Shown here: positions 42,471 to 50,795 of the stretch, in pieces
Position numbering within the stretch: position 1 is the stretch's first letter
Layout of the letters: each line of letters opens with the position of its first letter
NCBI RefSeq assembly: GCF_900083545.1
Contig: NZ_LT559262.1
Span: 3,274,324-3,338,323, forward strand
DNA: 64,000 nucleotides
Direction: 5' to 3'
From: Alistipes provencensis
GTDB taxonomy: Bacteria > Bacteroidota > Bacteroidia > Bacteroidales > Rikenellaceae
Notes under the pieces: generated by a model
Database searches by the model: none
What the model was told of the DNA's origin: nothing
The model's input: the letters and a program-made list of their open reading frames with translations, nothing else
Translations under genes and position numbers: made by a program

Positions 42471-43136
42471 GTCCGGAGCATACTCCTGCAGGACGTAAGT
42501 CGTGAAGATCGGGAAGAACATCATGCCCAGCGACGGCAGCATCACGCAGAAGACCTTGCCGATGGCCGTGACGGGGAAAATCTCGGCGCCGACGGTCGTG
42601 ACGTTCATCCACGCCCACCAGAGTGCATTGCCGAAGCCGTGGAGCTTGGGGTTGACGAGCACCTCGTAGTCGTAGAAAACCAATCCCGAAATATAGGTGA
42701 AGACCACCACGGTGAAGATATAGGCGAAGAACACCCGCCGCATCTTGTTGCCGCGGACCAGCCACCGCACGATGATGACCATGGCCAGAAAAGCCCGCAG
42801 CAGCGGAACGAGGCCCACGAGGATGGCCCAGTCGTGGGTCATCCGCAGGCCGCTCCATGCGAAGATGTTCAGGTAGGGAATCGACAGGAGCAGGAACAGC
42901 AGATTACGCCAAAAAAAACGGCGACGACGTTCGGCAGCAGCCCAGCGAACGAAAAAATCGCACAGGAAGACGAGGCAGACGATGAACTGGATAATCAGGT
43001 AGGTGCCCGACATGTGGACGTGGTCGCCGGCGATGATCTCCCACGAAATGGCTGCCAGAAGCACCAAGCCTGCGGCGACTTTGACGGCGCCGAGCGTATT
43101 GGCAAGGTCGGCGCGGGCGGTATCGGTAAGGGACAT
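42453..43136 (-). CDS. Two-pore-helix/voltage-type ion channel protein
   Basis: The 227-residue inner-membrane protein has about five to six helices and a pore region LWWAWMNVTTVGAEIFPVTA followed by the inner helix VFCVMLPSLGMMFFPIFTTY. The layout is that of an ion-transport/potassium channel, but the filter reads TTVGAEI where K+ channels have TTVGYGD, so selectivity may differ. I chose ATG 43136 (MSLTDTARADLANTLGAVKV); the longer open frame runs toward the tRNA. It has no cytoplasmic ligand-binding domain: the protein ends 25 residues after the inner helix. The gene lies divergent from tRNA-Met. Confidence 0.75.
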   Translation of the reverse strand: MSLTDTARADLANTLGAVKVAAGLVLLAAISWEIIAGDHVHMSGTYLIIQFIVCLVFLCDFFVRWAAAERRRRFFWRNLLFLLLSIPYLNIFAWSGLRMTHDWAILVGLVPLLRAFLAMVIIVRWLVRGNKMRRVFFAYIFTVVVFTYISGLVFYDYEVLVNPKLHGFGNALWWAWMNVTTVGAEIFPVTAIGKVFCVMLPSLGMMFFPIFTTYVLQEYAPDKKSDQ

Positions 43137-43221
43137 ATGTTTGCAATTTTCATGCAGTGGCTTCAAAATCAATGCCACAGTCACCCACGGTGAATTTTTC
43201 CGATGATTTTTTGCCAAAGAT

Positions 43222-43252
43222 TTTGCACGATTGAAAATTTCTATTACCTTTG
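43222..43252 (+). promoter_or_regulatory. Promoter of tRNA-Met
   Basis: TACCTTTG (43245-43252) with TTTG (43222-43225) 19 bp upstream, 17 bp before the mature tRNA 5' end. Confidence 0.6.
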
Positions 43253-43269
43253 CACTCGCTTTCAGCAAT

Positions 43270-43343
43270 GGCGGGTTAGCTCAGCTGGTTAGAGCGCATG
43301 ATTCATAATCATGAGGTCCCGAGTTCAAGTCTCGGACCCGCTA
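43270..43343 (+). tRNA. tRNA-Met (anticodon CAU)
   Basis: The 74-nt cloverleaf is complete: acceptor GGCGGGT/ACCCGCT (one G-U at the first pair), D-stem GCTC, anticodon stem CATGA/TCATG with loop TTCATAA (anticodon CAT), T-arm with GTTCAAG, discriminator A. CCA is not encoded. The unpaired-first-base feature of initiator tRNA is absent, so elongator Met is likely; a tRNA-Ile with modified CAU cannot be excluded. Confidence 0.95.
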
Positions 43344-43351
43344 CGAAAAGA

Positions 43352-43381
43352 GGTCGATATCGGAAGATATCGGCCCTTTTT
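43352..43381 (+). terminator. Terminator after tRNA-Met
   Basis: GGTCGATATC (43352-43361) pairs with GATATCGGCC (43366-43375), GGAA tetraloop, then CTTTTT. Confidence 0.9.
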
Positions 43382-43447
43382 GCGTTTACGGGCGTAAGGA
43401 AATGCAAAAAACAGCATTACTTTTTCGGTTAAGTTAAGCCTTTTTGC

Positions 43448-43455
43448 TATATTTG
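43448..43455 (+). promoter_or_regulatory. -7 element of the esterase gene
   Basis: TATATTTG, 26 bp before the ATG at 43482. Confidence 0.55.
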
Positions 43456-43481
43456 CAAAAACCAATAACTGCTCCCGGCTT

Positions 43482-44804
43482 ATGATCCGTATCCGTCTTT
43501 CCCTCGTCATGGGAATCTTCGCCGCCGCTCCGGCCATGCTGTCCGTCACACCCGCTACCGCACAGAGCACCCCGAAAAACCTGCAACTCCGAATCCCCGC
43601 CGACCGCAACTGGATATTCGACGCGGAGCATCCGGCACGGTTCGCACTGGAGCTGAACTCTCCGAAACCGGGGATTGCGGGCGAACTGCAAATCGACATC
43701 CGCACCGATTTCGGGGAACCTATAACCTCCCGCAAGGCGGTATACGCCTTTACGGTAGATTCGGCGACCGTAAAGGGCGGATTCCGCAGTCGCGCAAATG
43801 CGGAGATAGGCGTTCTCAGTCCCGGATTCTATCAGGCGTATTTCATCGCCGGGGCGGACACCCTGCGGCATATCTTCTTCGGGTATGAGCCCGAACGCAT
43901 CGTATCGGAGCCGGACGGCAAGGCAGATCTGAAAAAGTTCTGGCGCAAGACCCTCGCGGAGCTGAAAGGCGTGGCGCCCGATTACCGGATGACCCCGCTG
44001 GCAGACGCCTCGACACCCGAACGCGCGGTTTACGAGGTGCAGATGCAGTCGCTCGAAGGCGAGACCCTGCGCGGCTACTGGGCCGTGCCGGAGGACGGCA
44101 GAAAACACCCTGCCGTGATAGTGTATCAGGGTTACGGCGCCACGACATGGATTCCGAAACCGACGGACTACCCCGGTTGGTGCGTGCTGGTCATTCCGCC
44201 CCGCGGGCAGGGGCTCAACAAGACTTGGAACCGCTTCGGGGAGTGGATATCCTACGGACTGGACTCCCCGTGGCACTACTACTACCGGGGCGCCTTCGCC
44301 GACACGGTCCGCAGCATCGACTTCATCTTCGCGCAGTCCGGGTTCGACGGCCGGAACCTCTTCGCAACGGGCATCTCGCAGGGCGGAGGGCTCACGCTGG
44401 TGGCCGCGTCGCTCGACAGGCGCGTCAGAGCCGCAGCGCCCATCGTTCCCTTTCTGGGCGACTTCCCCGACTATTTCCGGCTGGTGCCCTGGCCGGCCTC
44501 GCTGGTGTTCGAAGGGGCTGAAAAGCAACATCTCACCCGGGAGGCGGTTTTCAATCTGCTGAGTTATTTCGACCTGAAAAATCTCTGCCGGCGGATCGAA
44601 TGTCCGGTACTGATGGGATTCGGGCTGCAGGATGTCATCACCCCGCCGCACACCAATTTCGCCGCCTACAACCCCATCCGCGCACCGAAAAGGTGGATTT
44701 GCTATCCGGAATCGGGCCATCATGCGGCGTATGACAACATGGATATATGGATTGCCGAGAGCACGCGTTTTTTCCGCACGCACATGAAAACATCGAACCG
44801 GTGA
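43482..44804 (+). CDS. Secreted acetylxylan-esterase-type (CE7/AXE1) hydrolase
   Basis: The 440-residue protein has a signal peptide (MIRIRLSLVMGIFAAAPAML to about residue 28), an N-terminal beta-rich region (about 30-140) and an alpha/beta hydrolase domain of the AXE1 family. Motifs are RGQGLNKTW, the nucleophile elbow TGISQGGGLT, the Asp region VLMGFGLQDVITPP and the His segment PESGHHAAYD. CE7 enzymes remove acetyl groups from xylo-oligosaccharides or other acetylated substrates in the periplasm. No glycosidase lies beside it, so the substrate is uncertain. Confidence 0.85.
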   Translation: MIRIRLSLVMGIFAAAPAMLSVTPATAQSTPKNLQLRIPADRNWIFDAEHPARFALELNSPKPGIAGELQIDIRTDFGEPITSRKAVYAFTVDSATVKGGFRSRANAEIGVLSPGFYQAYFIAGADTLRHIFFGYEPERIVSEPDGKADLKKFWRKTLAELKGVAPDYRMTPLADASTPERAVYEVQMQSLEGETLRGYWAVPEDGRKHPAVIVYQGYGATTWIPKPTDYPGWCVLVIPPRGQGLNKTWNRFGEWISYGLDSPWHYYYRGAFADTVRSIDFIFAQSGFDGRNLFATGISQGGGLTLVAASLDRRVRAAAPIVPFLGDFPDYFRLVPWPASLVFEGAEKQHLTREAVFNLLSYFDLKNLCRRIECPVLMGFGLQDVITPPHTNFAAYNPIRAPKRWICYPESGHHAAYDNMDIWIAESTRFFRTHMKTSNR

Positions 44805-44821
44805 TTTACGACAAAAAAGTG

Positions 44822-44829
44822 TATATTTG
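44822..44829 (+). promoter_or_regulatory. -7 element of the deformylase gene
   Basis: TATATTTG, 20 bp before the ATG at 44850. Confidence 0.55.
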
Positions 44830-44849
44830 CAGTAAACACCACCTCAAAG

Positions 44850-45458
44850 ATGAAAACGATCGGAAAATTTTGCTTGGGCGCGGCCGCAGGGCTTGTGCTG
44901 GCGGGATGCTCGCAGGGATTCAGCGCAGCCGAACGGGAAACGATCCGCTCCGGCGGGGAGGGCATCATGCGCGTGCTGACGGTCAATGACCGCAGCGACT
45001 CGCTGGTGCTCCGCCGCAAATCGGCCCCGATGACCGAGGGCATGGAGCGTGCGGACGACTACGAAACGCTCCGCCGCCGGATGCTCGCCACGGTGCAGGA
45101 CCCGGAAAACACCGGCGTGGGGATAGCCGCCCCGCAGGTGGGGATTCTGCGGCGGATGATCGCCGTACAGCGGTTCGACAAGCCGGGAGAGCCGTTCGAG
45201 ATTTATCTGAATCCGGAGATCGTCCAATACTCCGCGGAAACGGCTCCGGGACGCGAGGGATGCCTCTCGATCCCCGGATGCTACGGCATAGTGAAACGCG
45301 CGCAGGGAATCACGCTGCGCTACCGCGACGAACAGTTCGCCGAGCGGGCGGAGCGCATCAAGGGTTTCACGGCCGTCATCTTCCAGCACGAGGTCGACCA
45401 CCTCGACGGCATCCTCTACACCGACCGGATGGAGGGAGAACTCCGGCGCGGGGAATAG
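44850..45458 (+). CDS. Peptide deformylase-family lipoprotein
   Basis: The 202-residue protein has all three PDF motifs: GVGIAAPQVG (about 91-100), EGCLSIPG with the metal-ligand Cys, and FQHEVDHLDG with the HExDH metal site. PDFs normally remove the N-formyl group from nascent proteins in the cytoplasm, but this one begins with a lipoprotein signal (AAAGLVLAGCSQ, Cys20) and so should be exported and lipid-anchored. A housekeeping def gene is presumably elsewhere. It may act on exported formyl-peptides. It converges with poxB with only 7 bp between the stops. Confidence 0.88.
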   Translation: MKTIGKFCLGAAAGLVLAGCSQGFSAAERETIRSGGEGIMRVLTVNDRSDSLVLRRKSAPMTEGMERADDYETLRRRMLATVQDPENTGVGIAAPQVGILRRMIAVQRFDKPGEPFEIYLNPEIVQYSAETAPGREGCLSIPGCYGIVKRAQGITLRYRDEQFAERAERIKGFTAVIFQHEVDHLDGILYTDRMEGELRRGE

Positions 45459-45465
45459 CGTCGGT

Positions 45466-47202
45466 TCAGACCAGTTCGCGGAGGTGCTTGAGGTTGCTCT
45501 TGGCCGTAGCGACGACCTCGTCGGTGCGGCCCGAGAGGATCAGTTTGGTCATGGCCAGCGCAAACCCCTTCATCTGCTCGAACTCCACCTTCGGAGGCAT
45601 GGCAAGCGCATTGGGATCGGTCTGGACGCTCACGAGGACCGGACCCGGGGTGTCGAACGCTTTCAGCAGCGTGGCCTCCGCCTGCGCAGGGTCGTCGACC
45701 GAGAATCCCGTGATGCCCATGGCCCGGGCAATGGCCTCGAAATCGGGGTTGCACATATCGGTCTGACAGTCGGGAAGCCCCGCCACCTCCATTTCGAGTT
45801 TCACCATGCCCAGCGAACGGTTGTTGAAGACCACGATCTTCACCGGCAGCCGGTATTCCACGATCGTCGCCAGATCGCCCAGCAGCATCGAAAGACCTCC
45901 GTCGCCGCACAGCGCCACGACCTCCTGCCCGGGGCGTGCCAAAGCCGCGCCGATGGCCATCGGAAGGGCGTTGGCCATCGAGCCGTGGTTAAACGACCCG
46001 AGCATCCGGCGGCGTCCCGTGGCATGGAGATAGCGGGCGCCCCAGACACAGCACATGCCCGTATCGACCGTGAAGATCGCGTCGTCGGAAGCCAGCCTAT
46101 CGATCAGCGTCGCCACATATTCGGGTGCAAGATTGCCCATGCTTCCCGGCTTCGAAGCCACGACGGCCATGTCGTCGCACAGTTCCCGGTAGATTTTCAA
46201 CTGCCGGTCGAGGAACGACCGGTCGGTATGTTCCTTCAACATCGGAAGCAACGCCTGCAGGGTATCCTTGACATCCCCGGCCAGTCCCAGTTCAACGCGG
46301 GCCCGGCGGCCGATGCGCTCGGGGCGGATGTCCACCTGCACGATGCGGCACTCCTGCGGCAGGAACGAGTCGTAGGGGAAATCAGTGCCCAGCAGGATCA
46401 GCAGATCCGATTCGTGCATGCTGCCGTAGGCCGACGGAAGCCCCAGCAGGCCCGTCATGCCGATCTCGAACGGATTGTCGTACTGCACCTCCATTTTGGA
46501 TTTGAAACTGTAGGCCACGGGGGCTTTCAGCAGGCCGGCCAGTTGCACCACCTCGTCGTGGGCCTCGCGGGCGCCGATGCCGCAGAAGAGCGTGATACGC
46601 TCGGCCGAGGCGATCATATCGGCCAACTGGCGAAGCTCGCCGTCCTGCGGGCGGAAAATGCTGTGCGACGGCAGCGGACCCGGAGCCCCGGGGCTCTCGG
46701 CACAGGGGCATGCGGCCACGTCGCCCGGAAGCCCTATCACGGCCACCTCGCGTTTGTGAAGGGCATGCTGCAAAGCCGCGGGCAGCATCCGCGCGAACTG
46801 CACGGGCGTAACGGCCATCTGGTTGTAACCGCTGCAATCGTCGAAAAGGCGGATCGGGCTGGTCTCCTGAAAATAGCCCGTGCCGAACTGGTCCGAAGGA
46901 CAGGTCGAGGCGATGGCCAGCACGGAGCAGTTGCTCCGGTGGGCGTCGTAAAGCCCGTTGATGAGGTGGACGTGTCCCGGGCCGCTGCTGCCCGCGCAAC
47001 AGGCGAGTCCGTTGAGTTGGGCTTCGGCGGCGGCCGCAAAGGCCCCGCTCTCCTCGTGGCGCATGTGTATCCACCGGACGGTCCCGGCACGGCGCACGGC
47101 GTCGTTGACTTCGTTCAGGCTGTCGCCCGTAACCGCATAGATGTGGCGGATACCCGCGCCGCAGATCGTTTCGACCAGTTGGTCGGCTACTTTCTTTCCC
47201 AT
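45466..47202 (-). CDS. poxB: Pyruvate dehydrogenase (quinone), PoxB-type
   Basis: The 578-residue ThDP- and FAD-dependent enzyme oxidises pyruvate to acetate and CO2 and passes electrons to quinone at the membrane. Motifs are MRHEESGAFAAAAEA with the catalytic Glu, the Mg/ThDP site GDGGLSMLLGDLATI with NN about 25 residues on, and a central FAD domain. The C-terminal segment MKGFALAMTKLILSGRTDEV matches the lipid-activated tail of E. coli PoxB. I chose ATG 47202 (MGKKVADQLVETICGAG), which gives the family length of about 572; a few more in-frame residues upstream are not conserved. It has its own promoter just after the preceding terminator. Confidence 0.92.
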   Translation of the reverse strand: MGKKVADQLVETICGAGIRHIYAVTGDSLNEVNDAVRRAGTVRWIHMRHEESGAFAAAAEAQLNGLACCAGSSGPGHVHLINGLYDAHRSNCSVLAIASTCPSDQFGTGYFQETSPIRLFDDCSGYNQMAVTPVQFARMLPAALQHALHKREVAVIGLPGDVAACPCAESPGAPGPLPSHSIFRPQDGELRQLADMIASAERITLFCGIGAREAHDEVVQLAGLLKAPVAYSFKSKMEVQYDNPFEIGMTGLLGLPSAYGSMHESDLLILLGTDFPYDSFLPQECRIVQVDIRPERIGRRARVELGLAGDVKDTLQALLPMLKEHTDRSFLDRQLKIYRELCDDMAVVASKPGSMGNLAPEYVATLIDRLASDDAIFTVDTGMCCVWGARYLHATGRRRMLGSFNHGSMANALPMAIGAALARPGQEVVALCGDGGLSMLLGDLATIVEYRLPVKIVVFNNRSLGMVKLEMEVAGLPDCQTDMCNPDFEAIARAMGITGFSVDDPAQAEATLLKAFDTPGPVLVSVQTDPNALAMPPKVEFEQMKGFALAMTKLILSGRTDEVVATAKSNLKHLRELV

Positions 47203-47257
47203 AATATTTGGATTTTCAACTATTTGCATCACTCCCGGAAATGTCCAAGATCAATAC

Positions 47258-47265
47258 CAAAGTTA
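47258..47265 (-). promoter_or_regulatory. -7 element of poxB
   Basis: Minus-strand TAACTTTG, 55 bp upstream of the chosen start, just after the terminator of the carboxyltransferase gene. Confidence 0.5.
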
Positions 47266-47268
47266 CCG

Positions 47269-47311
47269 AAAAAAAGCTCCGTCCGCAACGCATTCGGGCG
47301 CTGCGGACGGA
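47269..47311 (-). terminator. Terminator of the carboxyltransferase gene
   Basis: TCCGTCCGCA (47278-47287) pairs perfectly with TGCGGACGGA (47302-47311). On the minus strand it ends in seven T (A-run 47269-47275). Confidence 0.92.
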
Positions 47312-47337
47312 AAAGTACGCGGAAAGAATGTTACTGA

Positions 47338-49194
47338 CTATTCGATCTCCATCAGGACGGCGTCGGTGGCGACGGTCTCGCCCGGAGCGACGAGAATCTG
47401 CTTTACCTTGCCGGCGAAATCGGTCGCAATGGCATTCTCCATCTTCATCGCTTCGAGGATCAGGACCTCCTGTCCGGCTTTCACCTCGTCGCCGATCTGC
47501 ACCTTGATCTCGACCACGCGGCCCGGCAGCGGAGCCGTCACGGTGTTGCCCGTGATCGAGACCTTGGCCGCTTCGACATGCGTCTCCTCGGCCTTGGCGG
47601 CGGGTTCGGCTGGTTTCGAAGCCTCGTAAGCCTTCACCTTCATGTCGGTGAGGAACGTCTTGGCCACGAGCGGGAACAGTTCGAGCAGCAGCACCTCCTT
47701 CTCGTTGGCCGCAAGCTTCACGCCGCCGGCCTCGGGCAGTTCGGGATTGGGCTGCATCTGGTATTTCGATGTGTCGTAGGGAGTCTCCTCGCGGACGCCG
47801 CAAATCTTGAAGCGGAATTCGGGGTCGATCTTCACCGGCGTCTTGCCGTACTCGCCCTTGACCAGTCCCACGAACTGCGACGACTTGTTGGTGTACATCG
47901 GACGTCCGGCCTTCTCGTCGAGGGCGCAGTTGACGGCCTGAGCGCCTACGATCTGCGAGGTCGGGGTCACCAGCGGCGGCAGGCCCGCGGCCAGACGCAC
48001 CGTCGGAATCAGCTCCATGGCGCGGGGCAGAATCTCCTCGGCCTTGAGCTGCTTGAGCTGGGCGACCATGTTCGAATACATGCCACCGGGGATTTCGGCC
48101 TTCTGGACCAACTCGTTGGGAGCCGGGAAGCCGAAATAGGCCTCGATCCTGCGGCAGGCGTCGAGCGTGGCATCCTCGTCGTCACGCTGGGCGGCGGCGA
48201 TGGCCTTGTCGAACAGCGCGTCGATCTCGTCGGGCAGCGTGTCGGTCAGCGGGTTGAACGCCTTGGGTTCGGGTTTGTCGGCGCCGAACACCGACTGGTT
48301 GAGCTCCTTGCGGATGTCGCGCAGTTGGGTGTTGATCTTGGCGACGGCCTCCATGTTGACGCCCGTTTCGATACCCAGTTTCTTGCAGAAAACGTGGATC
48401 AGCTCGATGGCCGGGGCACCGGTGCCTTCGGCGAAATACCAGCAGTTGGTATCCACAACGTCCACCCCGGCGATGATGGCCGAGAGCACCGAAGCCAGTC
48501 CGTAGCCCGGGGTGCAGTGGGTATGGAAATCGACGGGGATCGACAGGTTCTTCTTGAACAGCCGCACGAGCGTGGCGACGCGGCGCGGCGGGATCAGTCC
48601 CGACATATCCTTAATGGTGATCATGTCGGCGCCCAGCGCGGCCATCTGCTTGGCCTTGTCGAGGAAATAAGCGTCGGTGAAGACCGGCTTGGGGTTCGAC
48701 TTGCCCGTCAGCTTGGCCCAGAAGCCCGGCTCGGGATATTTCGGATCGACGGTGTAGCAGACCGCACAGTCGGCGATGCCGCCGTACTGCTTGACGTATT
48801 TCACGGTCGACTTCACGTTGTCGACATCGTTCAGGGCGTCGAAGATGCGCATGATCCCCAGTCCGCTCTGGATCGAATTGCGGCAGAAGCCGTCGATGAT
48901 CTCATCCGTATAGGGCGCATAGCCGAACAGGTTGCGGCCGCGCGAAAGCGCCGTGAGTTTCGAGACACTGCCCACTGCCTTGTAGATCGTTTCGAGGCGC
49001 GTCCAAGGGTTCTCGTTGAGATAACGCATCACCGAGTCGGGCACGGCGCCTCCCCAGACCTCCATCGCATAGAAGTTGGCATCTTTGTAGAACGGCAGGC
49101 AGCGGTCGATCTGCTCCTGATTCATACGCGTTGCAAAGGACGACTGCTGGCCGTCGCGCAACGTAAGGTCTCTGATTTTGAGATTTCTCGCCAT
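47338..49194 (-). CDS. Biotin-dependent carboxyltransferase (OadA/PycB-type)
   Basis: The 618-residue protein has a carboxyltransferase TIM barrel (1-about 300: RDLTLRDGQQSSFATRM, ADMITIKDMSG with the carboxylated-Lys region, VDFHTHCTPGYGLASVL), a conserved PYC/OADA domain (about 300-480), an Ala/Lys linker and a biotinyl domain with LILEAMKMEN. It is either the alpha subunit of oxaloacetate decarboxylase or subunit B of a two-subunit pyruvate carboxylase. No biotin carboxylase, beta or gamma subunit is adjacent. A palindrome overlaps its -7 box (49234-49251). Confidence 0.9.
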   Translation of the reverse strand: MARNLKIRDLTLRDGQQSSFATRMNQEQIDRCLPFYKDANFYAMEVWGGAVPDSVMRYLNENPWTRLETIYKAVGSVSKLTALSRGRNLFGYAPYTDEIIDGFCRNSIQSGLGIMRIFDALNDVDNVKSTVKYVKQYGGIADCAVCYTVDPKYPEPGFWAKLTGKSNPKPVFTDAYFLDKAKQMAALGADMITIKDMSGLIPPRRVATLVRLFKKNLSIPVDFHTHCTPGYGLASVLSAIIAGVDVVDTNCWYFAEGTGAPAIELIHVFCKKLGIETGVNMEAVAKINTQLRDIRKELNQSVFGADKPEPKAFNPLTDTLPDEIDALFDKAIAAAQRDDEDATLDACRRIEAYFGFPAPNELVQKAEIPGGMYSNMVAQLKQLKAEEILPRAMELIPTVRLAAGLPPLVTPTSQIVGAQAVNCALDEKAGRPMYTNKSSQFVGLVKGEYGKTPVKIDPEFRFKICGVREETPYDTSKYQMQPNPELPEAGGVKLAANEKEVLLLELFPLVAKTFLTDMKVKAYEASKPAEPAAKAEETHVEAAKVSITGNTVTAPLPGRVVEIKVQIGDEVKAGQEVLILEAMKMENAIATDFAGKVKQILVAPGETVATDAVLMEIE

Positions 49195-49233
49195 TTTGTA
49201 GTATTGATTTAAGGGTTCTTTGGCACAAATCCA

Positions 49234-49256
49234 TTGTTATTTCAATAACAAAGGTA
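49234..49256 (-). promoter_or_regulatory. Promoter and putative operator of the carboxyltransferase gene
   Basis: Minus-strand TACCTTTG (49249-49256) is a good -7 element. TTGTTATTTCAATAACAA (49234-49251) is a perfect 8+8 palindrome with a 2-nt centre that starts inside it and covers the transcription start, the expected place for a repressor. Confidence 0.55.
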
Positions 49257-49352
49257 ATAAACCCGTAGGAATATGCAACTATTTCGCAGGGAATTTTCAG
49301 GGAAAACGACACGTTTGCTTACTTATTGTGACAAAAAGCCCGAAATGCCGCC

Positions 49353-50405
49353 TCAATGTCCCGGCCCGTCGTCCGGAACGAACAGTTGCCGGTCGGGTTT
49401 GCCGTCGAGATACCGGCGCTTGAAGAGGTTGACACAGAAGATGAACATCGCCAGCATCAGCGGTCCGAAGATGACGCCCATGAACCCGAAGAGCGACAGC
49501 CCGATGAAGACCCCGAAGATGGTGACGAGCGGATGCGTGTCGGCCATCCGTTTCTGCATGACCATGCGCACGAGGTTATCGACTTGCGTGATTACCAGCC
49601 CGCCGTACATCGCCAGCCCGATCCCCTGCCCCCAGTTGCCGTCGAGACCCATATAAACGGCGAGCGGCAGCCACACGAGGGCCGTGCCGACGATCGGGAG
49701 GATCGTCGAAAAACAGGTCAGCACACCCCAGAACAACGGTGCGGAGACCCCGAAGGCCAAGTAACCGACATAGGCTACGATGCCCTGAGAGACGGCCAGC
49801 AACGGAATGACGATGGCGTTCGAACGGACGATCATGTGAATTTCGCGCATCACGTTGCGCGCCGTGCGGCGGTTGAAAGGCAGGAGTTCGCGGCAGTAGG
49901 TCTCCATGCGCAGGCCCCCGATGAGCATGAAATAGAGCACGAAGAGCAGTACGACGACATTGACGGCGAAATCGAAAAGCCCGCCGACGATCCACTGCCC
50001 CATCCGGGGAATGAACGCCATGAGCGACTGGACGTTGCTCTTCTGGAGCATATCGTAGCCGGTCTTCTCGCGGATCAGTCCGGCGACGTGCTTCACGGGC
50101 GTCAGGATCGAATCGGGATCGAGCGCCACGCCCTGCAACTTGTCGACGACCATCCAGACGATCAGGATGATCGGGATCAGGAAGAACAGCACCGCCTCGC
50201 CCAGCAGCAGCGAGGCAGCGAGGCTCCGCCGCCACCGCCGCCGTTCGCTCAGGAACCACATCTGCCGGCGCAGCAGCACATAGATCGTGACGGCTCCCAG
50301 CAGGCCCCCCAGAAAGGGAGTCAGCTCGACGAAGATCGTCACGCCCAGCCCCACGATCAGGACGAAAAGCGAGTAGTGCCAGTATTTTTCACGCGTCGAA
50401 AGCAT
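49353..50405 (-). CDS. AI-2E family transporter
   Basis: The 350-residue inner-membrane protein has about eight helices (e.g. YSLFVLIVGLGVTIFVELTP, LFWGVLTCFSTILPIVGTAL, SLFGFMGVIFGPLMLAMFIF) typical of the AI-2E/TqsA/PerM family. Members export diverse small molecules or drive Na+/H+ exchange; the AI-2 link is not general. I chose ATG 50405 (MLSTREKYWHYSLF); the frame runs on upstream, but that stretch is not conserved and crosses the promoter. Confidence 0.88.
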   Translation of the reverse strand: MLSTREKYWHYSLFVLIVGLGVTIFVELTPFLGGLLGAVTIYVLLRRQMWFLSERRRWRRSLAASLLLGEAVLFFLIPIILIVWMVVDKLQGVALDPDSILTPVKHVAGLIREKTGYDMLQKSNVQSLMAFIPRMGQWIVGGLFDFAVNVVVLLFVLYFMLIGGLRMETYCRELLPFNRRTARNVMREIHMIVRSNAIVIPLLAVSQGIVAYVGYLAFGVSAPLFWGVLTCFSTILPIVGTALVWLPLAVYMGLDGNWGQGIGLAMYGGLVITQVDNLVRMVMQKRMADTHPLVTIFGVFIGLSLFGFMGVIFGPLMLAMFIFCVNLFKRRYLDGKPDRQLFVPDDGPGH

Positions 50406-50504
50406 ACCCCGCCCCAGCGCAAGTAACGTGCCGCAGGCCTCCGGAGCCGATTCGCCAAAGTTGTTGAAATATTGTCGAATAAAAACGCGTGTTCTGTTGC
50501 GGCG

Positions 50505-50512
50505 CAAAAATA
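50505..50512 (-). promoter_or_regulatory. -7 element of the AI-2E transporter gene
   Basis: Minus-strand TATTTTTG, 100 bp upstream of the chosen start. A plus-strand TATATTTG lies at 50520-50527, so the spacer has divergent promoter-like signals. Confidence 0.5.
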
Positions 50513-50733
50513 TTTGATTTATATTTGTGCTATGGAAATTATGGTTGGCATTGTCCATGCATCGGCTTATCGTAAATCCGGGTACCATCGGAGGATGGTT
50601 CCCTTTTGGCGAAAGCGGAGGTATATGCAATCATAGAAATACGAGGGATATTCCTGTGAAAGGGAATGTCCCTCATGCTTTTACAATACCGTTAAATTCC
50701 GGTTCCCGCGATGGAAACGAGCGAAAACAGAAT

Positions 50734-50741
50734 TACCTTTG
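50734..50741 (+). promoter_or_regulatory. -7 element of the Oar-like receptor gene
   Basis: TACCTTTG, 54 bp before the ATG at 50796. The 390-bp spacer 50406-50795 otherwise holds only a 79-codon open frame from a GTG (50527-50766) with no recognisable features. Confidence 0.55.
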
Positions 50742-50795
50742 CGACGAACAAAAAATGCATATTTAACCCAATTTTTCAATTAAATTTCTAAGTGT

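Noticed and set aside
42453..43268. A longer 271-residue start for the ion channel
   Set aside because: It would begin next to the mature tRNA and cross the spacer. The ATG at 43136 gives a sensible N terminus before the first helix.
50527..50766. A 79-codon frame from a GTG before the Oar-like receptor
   Set aside because: No recognisable features; it crosses the -7 element of the receptor gene.
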